Positions 40,169 through 48,970 of a stretch of DNA of 64,000 nt are shown here, piece by piece (within the stretch, counting starts at the first letter, position 1; every line of letters starts with the position of its first letter). Origin of the DNA: Clostridiaceae bacterium (GTDB taxonomy: Bacteria > Bacillota > Clostridia > Lachnospirales > Lachnospiraceae); contig CABIXM010000014.1 of assembly GCA_902362725.1 (NCBI GenBank), forward strand, positions 1 to 64,000. The letters run 5' to 3'. The position numbers and the translations under genes are program-made. The notes under the pieces are model-generated. The model saw nothing but the letters and a program-made list of their open reading frames with translations. It was not told where the DNA came from and did no database searches.

Positions 40169-41125
40169 ATGGCGGTCTGCAGCGGAGAACGGGAGTATGT
40201 GCGGCGGTTTGTGGAGTTTGCGAACCGGCGGCAGGCTTCCATGCTGGCAGTCCATGGATTTACCGACAGTGGGGAGCTTTCCGCGTATACAAAAGAACAC
40301 CCGGTGGATATTCTGCTTTTGTCGGAGGAGCTGGCGTGTGATTTGCCGAAGAAAAAGGAATACGGAACTGTCATTCTGTTGTCGGGGGAGGAGTATCAGG
40401 CTGTTCCCCAGACAGAATATCCGATCATCTACAAGTACCAGTCCTGTCCGCAGATTCTGAGACAGGCCATGGATTTCTATGCGGAGCAGGCGGCTGCAGT
40501 TCCGGGTGTGGTGCTTCGCAGGGAAAAGATGAAGTGTATCGGCGTCTACTCGCCGGTGGGGAGAACCGGCCAGACCGGCTTTGCCCTGGCGCTGGGGAAG
40601 GAGATTGCGAAGAAGAAGCGGACACTGTACCTGAATCTGGAGGAATATTCCGGGTTCTCCGAGCTGTATCCTACGGAGGAGGGCTGGACATTATCGGAGC
40701 TATTGTACTTTCTGAAGCAGGGGAAACCGGCCTTCGGCTGGAAACTGGAGGGATTGATTCGCTCCTTGGGCGAGCTGGATTATATTCCGCCGCTTCATTC
40801 CCCGGTGGAGTATGAGCAGGTAAAGCGGGAGGACTGGAAGGAGCTTCTGGAGCTTTTAGGCCGGGAGAGCCGCTATGAGGTGGTGATTCTGGATCTGAGC
40901 GGGGTCGTGGACGGCTGGTATGAACTACTGGAGGAGTGCAGCTGCGTTTACACGCCAGTGGAGAAGGACGAGACTGCGAAAGCAAAGCTGCGGCAGTACG
41001 AGGAGACCATGAAGCTGCTGGAGCTGGAAGAAGTACTGGAGCGGACACAGAAGCTGGAATTGTCCACCTATGACGGACTGGAGCTGCTGGTGAAGGCCGA
41101 AGGAAAAAGGTGGTGCGAGCCGTGA
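40169..41125 (+). CDS. TadZ/CpaE-like pilus assembly ATPase
   Basis: A 318-aa protein with an N-terminal receiver-like domain (VDILLLSEEL) and a C-terminal MinD/ParA-type domain: YSPVGRTGQTGFALALG as Walker A region and a TLYLNLEEYSGF region. The Walker A lysine is replaced by Gln, so ATP hydrolysis is doubtful. TadZ directs the Tad machine to a cell pole. The ATG at 40169 has GAGGAAGG upstream; ATG 40154 is the alternative. Overlaps the start of tadA. Confidence 0.85.
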   Translation: MAVCSGEREYVRRFVEFANRRQASMLAVHGFTDSGELSAYTKEHPVDILLLSEELACDLPKKKEYGTVILLSGEEYQAVPQTEYPIIYKYQSCPQILRQAMDFYAEQAAAVPGVVLRREKMKCIGVYSPVGRTGQTGFALALGKEIAKKKRTLYLNLEEYSGFSELYPTEEGWTLSELLYFLKQGKPAFGWKLEGLIRSLGELDYIPPLHSPVEYEQVKREDWKELLELLGRESRYEVVILDLSGVVDGWYELLEECSCVYTPVEKDETAKAKLRQYEETMKLLELEEVLERTQKLELSTYDGLELLVKAEGKRWCEP

Positions 41126-42279
41126 GAAAGGACTGGGAAAAGTGGTCCCGGGAGCTTCGAAAACGGGTACAGGAGCAGCTCGATCTGTCCAGAGAACTGT
41201 CGGATGAGGAAGTGCAGGAGCTGATTGACCGGGAGATCCTGAAGACAAGCCGGGAGAACTGTCTGCTTCTGGAGGAAAAGTTGCGGCTGCAAAAGGAACT
41301 TTTCAATTCCATGCGCCGTCTGGATATGCTTCAGGAGCTGATCGAAGATCCGGATGTGACCGAGATTATGGTGAACGGGCCCCGGGATATCTTTATCGAG
41401 CGGAGCGGGCGGCTGACCCGCTGGGAGCGGTGCTTTTCTTCCAAGGGGAAGCTGGAGGACGTGGTGCAGCAGATCGTCAGTTTCTGTAACCGAAGCGTCT
41501 CCAAGGCTAACCCGATCGCGGACGCGCGTCTGGCGGACGGATCACGCGTCAATATCGTGCTGGATCCGGTGGCGCTGAACGGGCCTGTAGTGACGATTCG
41601 TCGGTTCCCGAAGGAGCCGGTGCGGATGCGGCAGCTGCTGGAATGGGGATCCATAAGCGCGGATGCCGCGGCATTTTTACAGCAGGTGGTGAAGGCAGGT
41701 TACAACATCTTTGTGAGCGGCGGAACCGGATCCGGAAAAACCACCGTGCTGAACGCCCTGTCAGAATATATTCCGTCGGACGAACGGATTATTACCATTG
41801 AGGATAATGCGGAGTTGCAGCTGGACCGGGTGACGAATCTGGTAACACTTGAGGCGAGAAATGCCAACCTGGAGGGCGAGCGGGAAATTACGATTCGGGA
41901 TTTGATCAAAACTTCTTTACGAATGCGTCCTGATCGGATCATCGTCGGTGAGATCCGCGGGGCAGAGGCCATCGATATGCTGCAGGCTATGAATACAGGA
42001 CATGACGGATCTTTGAGCACAGGCCACGCCAACAGTCCCGGGGACATGTTGTCCCGTCTGGAGACCATGGTGCTGATGGGTATGGATCTGCCGCTTACGG
42101 CAGTACGGCGTCAGATAGCGTCGGGGGTAGACCTGATCGTGCACCTGGGACGTCTCAGGGACGGCAGCCGGAAGGTTTTGGAGATCGTGGAGCTGGACGG
42201 CATGGAGCAGGGGAGATCCGCCTGCGGCCCCTCTTCACTTTTGAGGAAGAGCCGGGTCAGGAGAAGGCGGCGAGGATAA
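41110..42279 (+). CDS. tadA: Tad secretion ATPase TadA/CpaF, 3' end frameshifted
   Basis: A 389-aa secretion ATPase: TEIMVNGPRDIFIERSG in the N-terminal region, RLADGSRVNIV, Walker A SGGTGSGKTTVLNAL near 200, DNAELQL and RMRPDRIIVGEIRGAEA Walker B/Asp box near 268, then GHDGSLSTGHANS His box. At 42210-42213 a run of four G lies in GAGCAGGGGAGATC. Reading on in the -1 frame gives the family-typical C terminus (GEIRLRPLFTFEEE, then GELLHTGKLRAAG) ending with TAG at 42351-42353, 5 nt before tadB. The annotated frame instead ends in an Arg-rich tail. Starts GTG 41110, 41113 or 41122. See findings. Confidence 0.9.
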   Translation: MVRAVRKDWEKWSRELRKRVQEQLDLSRELSDEEVQELIDREILKTSRENCLLLEEKLRLQKELFNSMRRLDMLQELIEDPDVTEIMVNGPRDIFIERSGRLTRWERCFSSKGKLEDVVQQIVSFCNRSVSKANPIADARLADGSRVNIVLDPVALNGPVVTIRRFPKEPVRMRQLLEWGSISADAAAFLQQVVKAGYNIFVSGGTGSGKTTVLNALSEYIPSDERIITIEDNAELQLDRVTNLVTLEARNANLEGEREITIRDLIKTSLRMRPDRIIVGEIRGAEAIDMLQAMNTGHDGSLSTGHANSPGDMLSRLETMVLMGMDLPLTAVRRQIASGVDLIVHLGRLRDGSRKVLEIVELDGMEQGRSACGPSSLLRKSRVRRRRRG

Positions 42280-42358
42280 AAGGAAGCCTTTATAAGAAAG
42301 GGGAGCTTCTGCATACCGGGAAGCTCCGGGCGGCGGGAATAGGAGGCGGATAGGCAGT

Positions 42359-43096
42359 ATGGATTATCGGACTTATCGCTTCAGCAGACGGGAATATCTG
42401 CGTTACGGGCTGGAGACCGTTGGGATCACCGGAGTGGTGGCCTTCTGCTTTTATAATTCCCTGATTGCCCTGGCCCTGTGGCCTGTAGTGGCGTTCTGGT
42501 ATCTGCGGGAAAAGAAAGGCGTCCTTCTGGCGAAGCGCAAAGCTGCGCTGAAGGGTCAGTTCAAGGATGCGGTGCAGGCCATAGCCGCCGCGTTGGCTGC
42601 GGGCTATTCCGTGGAAAATGCGGTGCGGGAGGCCGGGAAGGATCTGCGGCTGCTCTATGAAGAGCGGACCGATATGGTACAGGAGCTGGCAGCCATGGAG
42701 CGGCGGATGGATTCCAACCAGACTCTGGAGGCGGCAGTGCAGGATTTTGCGGAGCGCAGCGGTCTTCCCGAGGCGGAGACCTTTGCGGAGATCTTTGCAG
42801 TGGGAAAGCGAAGCGGCGGGGATCTTATCGGGATTTTGGAAGACACGGCGCGGACTATCGCCCAGACTGTGGAGACGGAGCGAGCCATCGATGCCGCATT
42901 GGCCTCCCGGCGCTATGAGCAGAAGATTATGAATCTGATTCCGTTCGTGATTGTCATGTATCTGCGAATGGGCTGTCCGGGCTTTATGGAGCCGGTCTAT
43001 GGTAATGTGGTCGGGGTGTGCGTGATGACAGGGTGCCTGGGGTTGTATCTGGCGGCCTGGTACCTGGGAAAGCGGATGCTGGAAATCGAGGTGTAG
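42359..43096 (+). CDS. tadB: TadB-like type II secretion F membrane protein
   Basis: A 245-aa protein with an N-terminal hydrophobic pair, the T2SF domain FKDAVQAIAAALAAGYSVENAVREAG (~residues 69-94), AEIFAVGKRSGGDL, and two C-terminal membrane spans. It forms the inner-membrane platform with TadC. GGAGG precedes the ATG. Its 3' end is 1 nt before the next gene. Confidence 0.87.
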   Translation: MDYRTYRFSRREYLRYGLETVGITGVVAFCFYNSLIALALWPVVAFWYLREKKGVLLAKRKAALKGQFKDAVQAIAAALAAGYSVENAVREAGKDLRLLYEERTDMVQELAAMERRMDSNQTLEAAVQDFAERSGLPEAETFAEIFAVGKRSGGDLIGILEDTARTIAQTVETERAIDAALASRRYEQKIMNLIPFVIVMYLRMGCPGFMEPVYGNVVGVCVMTGCLGLYLAAWYLGKRMLEIEV

Positions 43097-43097
43097 C

Positions 43098-44444
43098 GTG
43101 AAGCTGTTGGAGAAGATGAACCGGAGGCTGCTGGGAAAGGGCTATCCGGGCCGGGAGGCGGTAGCCGAGAACTTCCGGATTCTGAACACTGAGAAACAGG
43201 TGGATGAAAAACTGGAAGAATTTTACATAGAGAAGCTGAAGCTTCTGGCACTGGTGCTGCTTAGCGGCGTGCTTCTGACAGTCGTGTTGGCTGTGAGCGA
43301 GAGCAGAAGCTCCCTGTTGGAAGACGGATACTTCCTGCCCCGGCGGGAAAAGAGCTATACGCAGGAACTATGGGTGATTCCGGATAAGGAATCCGGAAAG
43401 GCGAAAGAAGAACTGACATTGGAGATAGAACCCCGGGGAATGACGGCGGAGCAGGTAAAAACTCTGCTGGCCGAGGAGACCGGGAAGATGGAAGGGTATA
43501 TTCTGGGAAAAAACCGTTCTCTGGAAGAAGTACGGACGGATCTGAACCTGATCCGGGAGATAGAGGGGACGTCTGTCACCGTGGAGTGGGAGCTGGATTC
43601 CTACGAGGTCCTGAATCTGGATGGGAGTATTCGGAAGGACAAGGTGACGGAGGAAGGAACCATTGTAGGACTCCGGGGACGTCTGCAATGCGAAGGACAG
43701 GAGAGCGTCTATGAGGCTTATGTCCGGGTGCTGCCAGAGATCTTAAGTCCGATGCAGCAGTGGCAGGAGGCGCTCATGGCGGCCCTCCAGAGGCTGCAGG
43801 CCGAGACGAGGCTTGCGGAGCGGAAGGAGCTGCCGAAGGCTGTGGATGGCGTCAGCGTGAGTTGGAAGGAGAAAGAAAGTTCCACGGCGGGACTGATCCC
43901 GGTTCTGACCCTGCTCTGTCTGGCACTGGTGTATACCGCAAAGGATCAGGAGCTGAAAAAACAGGTGCAGGAGCGGGAATGGGAGCTGCGGCGGGATTAC
44001 GCGCAGATGGTCAGCAAGCTGGTATTGCTGATGGGCGCGGGAAGCGCGGTGCGGACGGCCTGGGAGACCATGGCGCGGGATTATGAGCGAAAGCGGGAAG
44101 CCGGAGGCGGACGGCGCTATGTCTACGAAGAGATGACGCTGGCCTGCCGGGAGCTGCAGAACGGCGTCTCGGAGGGACGGGCCTATGAGAACTTTGGGCT
44201 TCGCTGTCGGCTGCCCTGTTACCTGAAGCTGTCGGCCCTTCTGGAGCAGAATCTGAAAAAGGGAAATAAGGGGCTGACACAGATGCTGCAGGCAGAGGTG
44301 ACCGAGGCTTTTGAGCAGCGGAAGGAGCTGGCCCGGGAGCAGGGGGAAAAAGCGTCCACAAGACTTTTATTTCCCATGGTGCTGATGCTGGCTGTGGTGA
44401 TGCTTCTGGTGCTGATTCCGGCGGGCATGTCGATGCAGGTGTAG
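43098..44444 (+). CDS. tadC: TadC-like type II secretion F membrane protein
   Basis: A 448-aa protein of the TadC kind. One span near residue 50 (LKLLALVLLSGVLLTVVLAV) is followed by a ~200-residue extracellular part, a second span (~270) and a C-terminal T2SF domain (YAQMVSKLVLLMGAGSAVRTAWETMA, then GVSEGRAYENFG) with a final span. The large inserted domain of ~200 residues is longer than in typical TadC and is probably specific to Clostridia. Starts with GTG, 1 nt after tadB. Confidence 0.85.
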   Translation: MKLLEKMNRRLLGKGYPGREAVAENFRILNTEKQVDEKLEEFYIEKLKLLALVLLSGVLLTVVLAVSESRSSLLEDGYFLPRREKSYTQELWVIPDKESGKAKEELTLEIEPRGMTAEQVKTLLAEETGKMEGYILGKNRSLEEVRTDLNLIREIEGTSVTVEWELDSYEVLNLDGSIRKDKVTEEGTIVGLRGRLQCEGQESVYEAYVRVLPEILSPMQQWQEALMAALQRLQAETRLAERKELPKAVDGVSVSWKEKESSTAGLIPVLTLLCLALVYTAKDQELKKQVQEREWELRRDYAQMVSKLVLLMGAGSAVRTAWETMARDYERKREAGGGRRYVYEEMTLACRELQNGVSEGRAYENFGLRCRLPCYLKLSALLEQNLKKGNKGLTQMLQAEVTEAFEQRKELAREQGEKASTRLLFPMVLMLAVVMLLVLIPAGMSMQV

Positions 44445-44466
44445 ACAGAGATAGGAGGAAAAGAAA

Positions 44467-44655
44467 ATGCGGTTATGGTACAGATGGAAGCGGTTATGGA
44501 GCAATCTCTGGGAGGACGAGCGGGGAATCGGAACCGTGGAGATGATTCTGATTTTGGTGGTATTGATTGCGCTGGTTCTGATTTTTAAGAGCAAGCTGAC
44601 CTCTCTGGTCAATGAGATTTTCGATAAGATTACGAGCCAGAGCCGTCTGGTGTAG
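44467..44655 (+). CDS. flp: Flp-type pilin
   Basis: A 62-aa type IVb pilin: short basic leader, cleavage site ERG/IGTVE with Gly at -1 and Glu at +5, followed by the hydrophobic stretch MILILVVLIALVLIF. Cleaved by the prepilin peptidase encoded at 46996 and assembled by TadABC. AGGAGG lies upstream of the ATG. Confidence 0.88.
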   Translation: MRLWYRWKRLWSNLWEDERGIGTVEMILILVVLIALVLIFKSKLTSLVNEIFDKITSQSRLV

Positions 44656-44664
44656 GCTGGAGCG

Positions 44665-46056
44665 ATGATGCGCAGAAGGGGAGAAATCACGGTTTTCCTA
44701 AGTCTGCTGCTCTCGGTAGTGCTGTTTTTCTTTCAGGCGCTGTTTCAGTCGGCGGGGTATGCCCTGTTCCGCAGCCAGCTGGAGGAGGCACTGGAGCTCT
44801 GTGAGTACTCGGTGCTCTCGGAGTATCACCGGACACTGTGGGAACGGTACGAGCTTTTTTATCTGGATCTGGGCTACGGAGGCGGAGCGGAGAAGACGGC
44901 GTATCTGAATCAGCAGGCGGAGAAATATCTGAACCTGAACCTGAAGCCGGGGAAGGTAAAAGCTTTGGAGACCTGGGATTACGCACGGGCGACGGATCAG
45001 AGGGGTATGGCTTACTATGAGCAGGCGGTATCAGTTATGAAGGCGAAGACGGGCGCTTCGCTTCTGGATAAGCTTGCGGAGTATGGGGAATACGGGCAGC
45101 AGGCCGCCGATGGCGGCGCAGCCTATCAGGAGGCGGACAGCCGGGAGAGCCAGAAGCTGGAAGATTTAAGGAGGCGCAGGGAAGAAGAGGAGGAAAAGGG
45201 GACGCCCAACCCGGCGGATCAGGTGGAACAGCTGAAGCATGGCAGTATCCTGAATCTGGTACTGCAGGATCCGGGGGCTGTCTCCGGAAAACGTGCGGAT
45301 TTGGCGGAAAGCCCGTCTAAGCGGACGCTTCCAGAGGGAGCAGGCCCGAGAGGACGCAATAAGCCCGGCGTAGTGAATGACGCCTGGTTTCTGGCCTATC
45401 TGCTGGAGCATTTCAGCTACGCGTCCGCATACCTGACAGGAGAGAGCGAGAGCGGGCCGTGGCTGGATTATCAGCTGGAATACCTGATAGCCGGGGAGGA
45501 GACGGATATCGCCAATCTGGAAGCGGTCTGCGGGCGGCTGCTGGCCATCCGGGAGGGTATGAACTATGCGTATCTGCTGTCGGATTCCGGAAAAGTAGCG
45601 GAGTGCGCCGCACTGGCGGCAGCCCTGGTGGGGGTGACCCTGATTCCGGGCCTGGTGGAGGCGGTGAAGCAGGTATTGCTGCTGGCCTGGGCTTTTGCGG
45701 AGAGTGTGCTGGATGTGCGGCTGCTGTTAAATGGAAAGCGGGTAGCCTTTCAGAAGGACGCTGCGACCTGGAAGCTCTCTTTAAGCGGAGCGCTGGAGCT
45801 GGAGGATTTGTCCGGGCTTGACGAGGCGGAAGACGCAGATGGTTTGTTATACCGGGATTATCTGGGGATCTTGCTGACCCTGACCGGTAGGGAGAAGCGG
45901 ATCCTGCGGAGTCTGGACGCCATCGAAGGAGTAGTTTGGGAGGCGGATGGGCAGTGGTTCTATGTGGATCAGTGCATTGACGCTTTCCTTATCCGGACGG
46001 TCGTGAACGGCGGGCAGGAATACACGGCAGAACGGATGTTCTGCTACGAATGGTGA
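44665..46056 (+). CDS. DUF5702 pilus-associated protein
   Basis: A 463-aa protein: basic start and one hydrophobic segment (ITVFLSLLLSVVLFFFQALF), then a long soluble domain with FQSAGYALFRSQLEEALELCEYSVLSEYHRTLWERYELFYLDLGYG. This matches DUF5702 proteins common in Lachnospiraceae Tad clusters. A Glu/Lys/Pro-rich unstructured part lies near 165-190. Likely a pseudopilin-like, surface-exposed component; no catalytic motif seen. ATG 44665 and 44668 are both possible. Confidence 0.8.
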   Translation: MMRRRGEITVFLSLLLSVVLFFFQALFQSAGYALFRSQLEEALELCEYSVLSEYHRTLWERYELFYLDLGYGGGAEKTAYLNQQAEKYLNLNLKPGKVKALETWDYARATDQRGMAYYEQAVSVMKAKTGASLLDKLAEYGEYGQQAADGGAAYQEADSRESQKLEDLRRRREEEEEKGTPNPADQVEQLKHGSILNLVLQDPGAVSGKRADLAESPSKRTLPEGAGPRGRNKPGVVNDAWFLAYLLEHFSYASAYLTGESESGPWLDYQLEYLIAGEETDIANLEAVCGRLLAIREGMNYAYLLSDSGKVAECAALAAALVGVTLIPGLVEAVKQVLLLAWAFAESVLDVRLLLNGKRVAFQKDAATWKLSLSGALELEDLSGLDEAEDADGLLYRDYLGILLTLTGREKRILRSLDAIEGVVWEADGQWFYVDQCIDAFLIRTVVNGGQEYTAERMFCYEW

Positions 46057-46089
46057 AAATGAGGCAAAGGCAGGAAAAGGGGGTGTACC

Positions 46090-46992
46090 GTGATGCTCTT
46101 TCGTACAGGGTTAAATCTGAAAAAATTCAACGCTCTCCAGGCAGCGGATGACGGCGCGACTGTTGATCTCATACATTTTCTTGAATCTTTATCTTGCTCT
46201 GAAAGCGGGAGAGTATCACGGTGTGCCTCCGGGAAACGGGGCAGTATGACCGTGGAGGCGGCGCTGGTATTTCCTGTTTTTTTGCTGACGGTGACGGCTT
46301 TTGTGTATCTGCTGGCGATGACCCAGCTGAAGACGGAGGTGGGAAGGAGCCTGACGGACAGTGGAAAGCAGCTGGCAGAGATTGCGGAGTACGCGGATAC
46401 AGCCGGAAGTATCGAATCTTCCGCAGCGGTTATACTATATGGAAAGCAGGAGCTGAAGGAATACCTGGATGGAAGGGTGGCGACTGCCATCTTGCAGGAT
46501 GGCGTCGGGGGAATCTCGACCCTGGGAAGCAGCTGGGAAGAGGATACGGGGCTGATTACGCTTCAGGCCTCCTGTCAGGCGGTGTTCCCACCGGGGATTA
46601 CCTGGTTTCATCCGATCCGGATCATGCAGAAACGAGTGGTGCGGGGCTGGATTGGTTTTGACGGGAGGGAGGAGTCCGGAGACTCCGAAAAAGAAGAGGT
46701 GGTCTATGTGACCGATTACGGAAGCGTGTACCATAAGGATTTGAGCTGCCGCTATCTGAAGCTGTCCATCCGGCAGAGCGATCTGTCGAAAGTATCAGAT
46801 CTGCGCAATGAATCCGGCGGCAAGTATTATCCCTGTGAGAAATGCTGGGAGAAAGGGGCAGATCGGGTGTTCCTGACGGAGGACGGAACCCGGTATCACC
46901 AGAGCCTGAACTGTTCCGCTCTGATTCGCGGGATTCATACGGTGCTGCTGTCGGAGACATTGCTGCCGCCCTGTTCGGTGTGTGGAGGTTGA
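46090..46992 (+). CDS. TadE-like pseudopilin with duplicated C-terminal CxxC modules
   Basis: A 300-aa protein. The segment SMTVEAALVFPVFLLTVTAFVYLL (~residues 53-76) is a TadE-type hydrophobic domain with the Thr-Val-Glu motif. The first ~50 residues before it are an unusual leader. The last ~100 residues hold two tandem units of similar design: VYHKDLSC...YYPCEKC and RYHQSLNC...PPCSVC, each with a single Cys and a CxxC pair, suggestive of a metal-binding or disulfide module. Starts with GTG 46090 or ATG 46093. Confidence 0.78.
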   Translation: MMLFRTGLNLKKFNALQAADDGATVDLIHFLESLSCSESGRVSRCASGKRGSMTVEAALVFPVFLLTVTAFVYLLAMTQLKTEVGRSLTDSGKQLAEIAEYADTAGSIESSAAVILYGKQELKEYLDGRVATAILQDGVGGISTLGSSWEEDTGLITLQASCQAVFPPGITWFHPIRIMQKRVVRGWIGFDGREESGDSEKEEVVYVTDYGSVYHKDLSCRYLKLSIRQSDLSKVSDLRNESGGKYYPCEKCWEKGADRVFLTEDGTRYHQSLNCSALIRGIHTVLLSETLLPPCSVCGG

Positions 46993-46995
46993 ACC

Positions 46996-47412
46996 ATGTG
47001 GAAGGAATATTATGTGGCCGCTCTGCTTTTTTTGAACGGCGTGTGGGACTGGAAAAAGAGAGAGGTGTGCCTTCCGAGTATTCTGGTCTCGCTGGCAGCA
47101 GGACTTGTGGGGGCCTGCTGGTATCAGGAACTGTCGATCCGGGAGCTGGCGGGAGGCCTGGGAATCGGCGTCGGGATGATGGTTTTGGCCTTTCTTACGA
47201 AGGGTGCTGTCGGACTGGGGGACGGGTGGCTTCTGTGCGCTACCGGCGTGCTGCTTGGGATGGCCGGAAATTTTGAGCTTCTGCTGATGGGTGCAGTGCT
47301 CTGCGCAGTGGTCCTTAGCGGCGGTCTGCTGCTGGGAAAAGCCCGTTGGAAGGATACCTTTCCTTTTGTGCCGTTTTTATGCGCAGCGCAGCTTTTGAGG
47401 ATTTTGCTATGA
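46996..47412 (+). CDS. Prepilin peptidase (TadV/CpaA-like)
   Basis: A 138-aa A24 family aspartic peptidase, with first catalytic Asp in VWDWKKREV and second in GLGDGW (GxGD), six or so hydrophobic segments. It processes the Flp and TadE-like pilins. Only the peptidase half, without the methylase domain of full-length PilD, is usual for Tad systems. Its stop overlaps the next start (ATGA). Confidence 0.87.
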   Translation: MWKEYYVAALLFLNGVWDWKKREVCLPSILVSLAAGLVGACWYQELSIRELAGGLGIGVGMMVLAFLTKGAVGLGDGWLLCATGVLLGMAGNFELLLMGAVLCAVVLSGGLLLGKARWKDTFPFVPFLCAAQLLRILL

Positions 47413-47825
47413 GTGTCAGGTGGAGACGGGGAAGCTTTACGGTGGAGGCTTCAATTTTGATGCCCTTTTTGATTCTGATTGTTTTTGTCATGGTGTGCCT
47501 GGGATTGTTCTGGCATGATCGAAGCGTGCTGGCTTCCTGTGCGGCTGAGCTGGCAGGCAAGGGGGCGGCACGGAAATATGAGACAGATGCCCATCTGGAG
47601 AACTGGCTTACGACGGAGGTAGCGGGGCTTGTGGAAGGGCGGCTGTATCTGCTGAGTGTGACGGAGAGCGGAGCAAAGATTTCATGGGGAAAAATCACAG
47701 TGACTTATACCGGGTACAGTCCGCTGCTTGGCGGGCTTAAGACCCGGGAGCAGGAGAGCGCGTCGCGGCACAATCCGGTGAGTACCCTTCGCAAAAGCAG
47801 GCAGATAAAAGAATTGGCGGAGTAA
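47409..47825 (+). CDS. TadE/TadF-like pseudopilin
   Basis: A 138-aa protein with SFTVEASILMPFLILIVFVMVCLGLFWHD near the N terminus: TadE-type hydrophobic domain with T-V-E. The ATG at 47409 overlaps the TGA of the peptidase gene (ATGA), so translation is coupled. The rest is soluble, with a Gly/Ser-rich end. Confidence 0.85.
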   Translation: MSVRWRRGSFTVEASILMPFLILIVFVMVCLGLFWHDRSVLASCAAELAGKGAARKYETDAHLENWLTTEVAGLVEGRLYLLSVTESGAKISWGKITVTYTGYSPLLGGLKTREQESASRHNPVSTLRKSRQIKELAE

Positions 47826-47870
47826 CTGGTCGGGTATGGGCCAGTTATCTGGCAGGAAAGGTGTAGAGAG

Positions 47871-48917
47871 ATGGAGGTTAGCTACAGACGGGAGCTGGAT
47901 CACAATTATCTGGTTCTGGAGGAAAAGGAATATGAGGAAAATTATCAGGTTCAGATGCTTTTGAAGAACCGGATTCCGGGTTTTCTGGAATGTCGGATGA
48001 CCCGGGTGGATCGGGACGCTTCATTTTATTACGAGATCACTTCCCGGCAGAATCTGCGGTTGGTGCTGGAGCGGAAGCGTATCAGCCTGACAGAACTGGT
48101 GAAGCTTCTGGAGGGACTGGAAAATGCGGCCGCGACCTGCGAAGAGTATCTGCTGGATTCGGAACGGATCCTGTTGCAGCCGGATTTTATCTATCTGGAT
48201 CCGGATACCTGGAAGATTCGGGTGTGCTTCTATCCCTTTGAGGAGCAGGATATGGGAGGAGCGCTCCTGGGACTGGCGGAATATCTGCTGGATCATCTGG
48301 ACCGGCAGGACTCCGGCGCGGTGACGCTGGGGTATGAATTTTACCGGATGGCGGGCGAGGAGAATCCTTCCATCCGAAAGCTTCTGGAGGAATGGGGCGA
48401 AGGTGTTGCAGGAAAGGACACGGAAGGACAGAGTGAAAGTCCGGATGTGGAAAAACAGGAGGAGAGGAAACCGGAACGTTTCTGCGGGGAGACCGTGGAG
48501 CGCTCCGGTTCGGGGACGGTCCGCTATCGGGAAAGTCTGCCGGAGAACCGACTGGCTGAGAATTTCCCGGAGTGGGTGGATACGGCTTCCGGCGGCACCG
48601 CCTGCCTGGCTCATGTGCGGGAACCCGGGCTGTTCCTGCGAAGCGAGAGCGCGGCTTACCCGGATCTTCGTATCATGAAGGAAAGCTTCCTTGTGGGTAA
48701 GAAAAAAGACGCCGTAGACGGCTGGCTGAAGGTCCGGGGCATCTCCCGGATCCACGCCAAAATCTCCCGGGAAGAAGACTGCTACTATCTGACCGATCTC
48801 AATTCCACCAATGGCACCTTCCTGAACGGTGGTCGTCTGGGCGTCAACGAAAAAGCCCGTCTGCGTCCCGGCGATTCGGTGGGATTTGCGGATGTCCGGT
48901 ATGTGGTGGAAGGGTAA
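47871..48917 (+). CDS. DUF6382-FHA domain protein
   Basis: A 348-aa protein. The N-terminal ~170 residues resemble the DUF6382 domain (YLVLEEKEYEENYQVQM, then PGFLECRMTRVD). A variable linker (~175-245) precedes a C-terminal FHA domain with ISRIHAKIS and LNSTNGTFLNG, the phosphothreonine-binding residues. Suggests the Tad operon includes a phospho-signalling sensor. GGAAAGG precedes the ATG. This is the last gene of the Tad operon. Confidence 0.85.
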   Translation: MEVSYRRELDHNYLVLEEKEYEENYQVQMLLKNRIPGFLECRMTRVDRDASFYYEITSRQNLRLVLERKRISLTELVKLLEGLENAAATCEEYLLDSERILLQPDFIYLDPDTWKIRVCFYPFEEQDMGGALLGLAEYLLDHLDRQDSGAVTLGYEFYRMAGEENPSIRKLLEEWGEGVAGKDTEGQSESPDVEKQEERKPERFCGETVERSGSGTVRYRESLPENRLAENFPEWVDTASGGTACLAHVREPGLFLRSESAAYPDLRIMKESFLVGKKKDAVDGWLKVRGISRIHAKISREEDCYYLTDLNSTNGTFLNGGRLGVNEKARLRPGDSVGFADVRYVVEG

Positions 48918-48924
48918 AAGAAGC

Positions 48925-48953
48925 TTGTAAACAGTACATAAATCCGCTATACT
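48925..48953 (+). promoter_or_regulatory. Promoter of the 61-aa small gene
   Basis: TTGTAA (48925-48930), 17-nt spacer, TATACT (48948-48953), ~20 nt before the start. Confidence 0.65.
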
Positions 48954-48970
48954 GAAGGTGCAGAAAGGCG

